Shown here: positions 12,217 to 14,038 of the stretch, in pieces
How positions within the stretch are numbered: the first letter of the stretch is position 1
How the letters are laid out: every line of letters starts with the position of its first letter
From: an uncultured bacterium
GTDB lineage: Bacteria > Bacillota > Clostridia > Lachnospirales > Lachnospiraceae
Reading direction: 5' to 3'
DNA length: 14,038 nt
Assembly (NCBI GenBank): GCA_905214675.1
Contig: CAJMMS010000043.1
Coordinates: forward strand, 1 to 14,038
Translations under genes and position numbers: made by a program
Notes under the pieces: generated by a model
The model's database searches: none
What the model was told of the DNA's origin: nothing
The model's input: the letters and a program-made list of their open reading frames with translations, nothing else

Positions 12217-13419
12217 ATGCTTGCAATTTATCTGGCACCAGTCTATATATTACTTAACCTTTATGTACTCCGGTGGAGTTACCTGTGGATCGGAAACTGT
12301 CATCATCTGTTTCAGTCAACTGTTTTTCGGGTTATTCTGGCGATCGTCTACGTTCTGATCTCCACCACCCCACTGACAGGATTTTTGATAAAAAAAACAG
12401 CTTCCCTGCACAGGATCCTCAAAGTCACCAGCAACTATTTTCTTGGGATCTTTATGTATATTCTGATGATCGTGCTGAGTGCAGACATCATAAGACTGAT
12501 CCTCAAATACGTTTTCCATGCATCCTGGATCCATTCACGTGTTGCGTTTGCGATTGCCGGAGCGATCTGCATCTTTAGTGTTCTGCTGATCAGTATCCGC
12601 GGCATCTATCATGCCAAACACATTAATGTAACGCCTTATGAAGTTACTGTTGATAAATCCGCCGGCGAACTCGATTCCCTGAAGATCGTGCTCATCGCCG
12701 ATACACATTTCGGCTACAATGCCGGTACTATCCATGCAAAAGAAATCGTAAAAAAAATAAACAAACAAAATCCTGATCTTGTCTGCATTGCCGGAGATAT
12801 TTTTGATAATGAATACGAAGCGATCCACGAGCCCGAAAAGGTCAAAAAAATCCTACGAAAGATCAATTCCCGTTACGGTGTTTATGCCTGCTGGGGAAAT
12901 CATGATCTGAATGAGCCAATCCTTGCCGGTTTTACCTTTAATCCTGGCAAAGAAGGGGCAGAGAGCCTCAAAGATCCACGCATGAGGGAATTTCTAAAAG
13001 ACAGCAATATACAGCTTCTGGAAGATGAAGCCGTCCTGATCGACAACAGTTTCTACGTAGTCGGCCGTAAAGACGCTTCCCTGATAGAAAAAATAGAAGA
13101 AAAAAGAAAAACCCCTGCCCAGCTTACCGAGAAGCTGGACAAGGATAAACCAATTATATTTATTGACCATCAGCCAAAAGAATTCCAGGAAATTGCAGAT
13201 GCAGGTGTTGATCTTGACCTCTGTGGCCACACGCACGATGGACAGACATTCCCGGGAAACATAACGATCAAATTCCTGTGGGAAAATCCCTGTGGCTATC
13301 TCCAAAAAGGATCCATGCACAATATCGTCACTTCCGGATCCGGGGTCTGGGGGCCAGCCATGCGAGTCGGCACCAACAGTGAGATCTGCACGATCAATGT
13401 TACATTCCAGAACTCCTGA
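12217..13419 (+). CDS. Membrane-anchored calcineurin-like metallophosphoesterase
   Basis: A 400-aa protein with about four N-terminal membrane segments (1-20, 35-57, 72-98, 108-128) and a two-metal phosphoesterase domain (about 152-397), resembling the YkuE/YaeI group. All metal motifs are present: D162-x-H164 in LIADTHFG, G193-D194 in AGDIFDNEY, G227-N-H-D in CWGNHD, H318 in FIDHQP and G337-H-T-H in CGHTHDGQ. Related proteins act on UDP-diacylglucosamine, lipid phosphates or nucleotides; the substrate here is unknown, but the anchor suggests a lipid or envelope substrate. A near-perfect AAGGAGGTG (12200-12208) lies 8 bases before the ATG. The gene has a strong promoter and a strong terminator, so it is a single-gene unit. 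Confidence 0.92.
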   Translation: MLAIYLAPVYILLNLYVLRWSYLWIGNCHHLFQSTVFRVILAIVYVLISTTPLTGFLIKKTASLHRILKVTSNYFLGIFMYILMIVLSADIIRLILKYVFHASWIHSRVAFAIAGAICIFSVLLISIRGIYHAKHINVTPYEVTVDKSAGELDSLKIVLIADTHFGYNAGTIHAKEIVKKINKQNPDLVCIAGDIFDNEYEAIHEPEKVKKILRKINSRYGVYACWGNHDLNEPILAGFTFNPGKEGAESLKDPRMREFLKDSNIQLLEDEAVLIDNSFYVVGRKDASLIEKIEEKRKTPAQLTEKLDKDKPIIFIDHQPKEFQEIADAGVDLDLCGHTHDGQTFPGNITIKFLWENPCGYLQKGSMHNIVTSGSGVWGPAMRVGTNSEICTINVTFQNS

Positions 13420-13430
13420 TCTCAGACTCT

Positions 13431-13477
13431 ATACCGTTTCTCTGTTTTAACCGAAGAAGCAGAGAAACGGTATTTTT
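13431..13477 (+). terminator. Intrinsic terminator after metallophosphoesterase
   Basis: ATACCGTTTCTCTG (13431-13444) and CAGAGAAACGGTAT (13460-13473) form a perfect 14-bp stem with a 15-base loop, followed by TTTT. On the minus strand no T run follows. Confidence 0.88.
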
Positions 13478-13485
13478 ATCTGCAT

Positions 13486-13794
13486 TTATTCCTGAAGGAT
13501 CACATTCTGCATAATCGGTGAAATGCCATCTAATGCATCCACACTCCTGTCACCCGGACCTCTCATCCAGAAGAAAACCTTCCTTATATAGTTATCATGT
13601 TCTGACGCAGTTCTGTACATAGAAGAATCAGTTGTATTTCCTGCCACATTCTGAACTCCAGGAACATATCCAAGAGCTCCAGCACTAAGCCCCACAGCCT
13701 GTCCCATTTCTTTTAAAACGATTGCTTTAACACTCATCACAAGACAAAATACAGCAGCAGCGATCATATGAAAACTCTCTCTTATTTTCTTCAT
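13486..13794 (-). CDS. Small exported or membrane protein of unknown function
   Basis: A 102-aa protein I do not recognise. The N-terminus MKKIRESFHMIAAAVFCLVMSVKAIVLKE is positively charged and then hydrophobic (about 8-27), like a signal anchor or signal peptide. The rest contains a Gly/Ser/Thr-rich stretch (AVGLSAGALGYVPGVQNVAGNTTDSS, 33-58), then RTASEHDNYIRKVFFWMRGPGDRSVDALDGISPIMQNVILQE. There is no cysteine beyond the one in the hydrophobic segment and no known motif. AAGGAGGG (13799-13806) lies only 4 bases before the ATG; a GTG start at 13815 would put this site inside the gene. A candidate promoter lies upstream. Expression is likely, function unknown. Confidence 0.65.
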   Translation of the reverse strand: MKKIRESFHMIAAAVFCLVMSVKAIVLKEMGQAVGLSAGALGYVPGVQNVAGNTTDSSMYRTASEHDNYIRKVFFWMRGPGDRSVDALDGISPIMQNVILQE

Positions 13795-13894
13795 AATGCC
13801 CTCCTTATTCGTCACTGTTCACTTCGTTCACAGGTAATCTTTATTCTTCCATGCCAAGAAGCCGGGATTGCGCACGTCCCATTACTACGCATGT

Positions 13895-13923
13895 ACTATA
13901 ATATATGCGGGCATCAATATAAA
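13895..13923 (-). promoter_or_regulatory. Candidate promoter of the small unknown gene
   Basis: On the minus strand TTTATA (13918-13923), 17 bases, TATAGT (13895-13900). The leader carries a 9-base-period direct repeat of GTGAAC (13817-13822 and 13826-13831), whose meaning is unclear. Confidence 0.4.
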
Positions 13924-13938
13924 AAGAACTTAGGCATG

Positions 13939-13966
13939 AAAAAAACACTATCGAAATGATAGTGTT
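13939..13966 (-). terminator. Terminator of tRNA-Lys
   Basis: On the minus strand AACACTATC (13958-13966) pairs with GATAGTGTT (13944-13952), a 9-bp stem followed by a seven-T run (13939-13945). Confidence 0.88.
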
Positions 13967-13978
13967 CTTAAAAAGTAG

Positions 13979-14038
13979 TGAGGCATCGGGGATTCGAACC
14001 CCGGACAACTTGATTAAAAGTCAAGTGCTCTACCAACT
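13979..14038 (-). tRNA. tRNA-Lys(UUU), 5' end cut by window edge
   Basis: Seen on the minus strand: D-loop remainder AGTTGGTAGAGC, anticodon stem CTTGA/TCAAG around CTTTTAA (anticodon TTT), T arm CGGGG-TTCGAAT-CCCCG, acceptor 3' strand ATGCCTC and discriminator A. No CCA is encoded. The 5' acceptor strand and start of the D arm lie beyond the window. Confidence 0.93.

Overview
The window looks like chromosomal DNA of a spore-forming member of the Firmicutes, most likely Lachnospiraceae (Blautia, Dorea or Ruminococcus type). The reasons are three sporulation genes (spoVT, spoIID, spoIIQ), moderate GC with AT-rich intergenic regions, AGGAGG-type ribosome sites, tRNAs without an encoded CCA, and the spoIID-spoIIQ order known from Clostridia. 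No species is claimed.

Layout, left to right. At 1-594 (minus) lies most of an acyl-ACP thioesterase, cut by the window edge, divergent from a GNAT acetyltransferase (782-1360, plus). Then comes tRNA-Gln(CUG) (minus) with its own promoter and terminator. A soluble diguanylate cyclase (1604-2863, minus) follows, preceded by a structured 230-base leader and a stand-alone V4R-domain protein (3095-3628, minus). Divergent from V4R is pncB, nicotinate phosphoribosyltransferase (3870-5333), then a class I DAHP synthase (5482-6513). A bidirectional terminator separates this from spoVT (6567-7115, minus). Directly upstream of spoVT sits an intact IS200/IS605 element (about 7195-8989) with tnpA (HUH Y1 transposase), tnpB (RNA-guided nuclease with all catalytic residues) and a right end that should encode the omega RNA. 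Next are a hemolysin III/PAQR-like membrane protein (9177-9842, plus), a small GIY-YIG protein (9876-10118, minus) with an unusual leader, and spoIIQ and spoIID (minus). A membrane-anchored metallophosphoesterase (12217-13419, plus), a small unknown exported or membrane protein (13486-13794, minus) and a partial tRNA-Lys(UUU) complete the window.

How the parts relate. Most genes are housekeeping: fatty-acid release, NAD salvage, entry to aromatic amino acid synthesis, tRNAs. Sporulation is represented by the engulfment pair SpoIID/SpoIIQ and the late forespore regulator SpoVT. By alignment from memory, SpoIID carries Gln where the catalytic Glu is expected, and the SpoIIQ LytM domain has lost all four expected metal ligands, so the pair may be structural rather than enzymatic. 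The IS200/IS605 element ends at the upstream edge of the spoVT promoter, so the guide of its omega RNA should consist of spoVT promoter sequence.

The strongest candidates for something undescribed are the interleaved inverted repeats (A-B-A'-B') in the GIY-YIG leader, the three helically phased TGTAAAA sites around the pncB promoter, and the hairpin-rich leader of the diguanylate cyclase. All calls come from reading the sequence; no database search was run.
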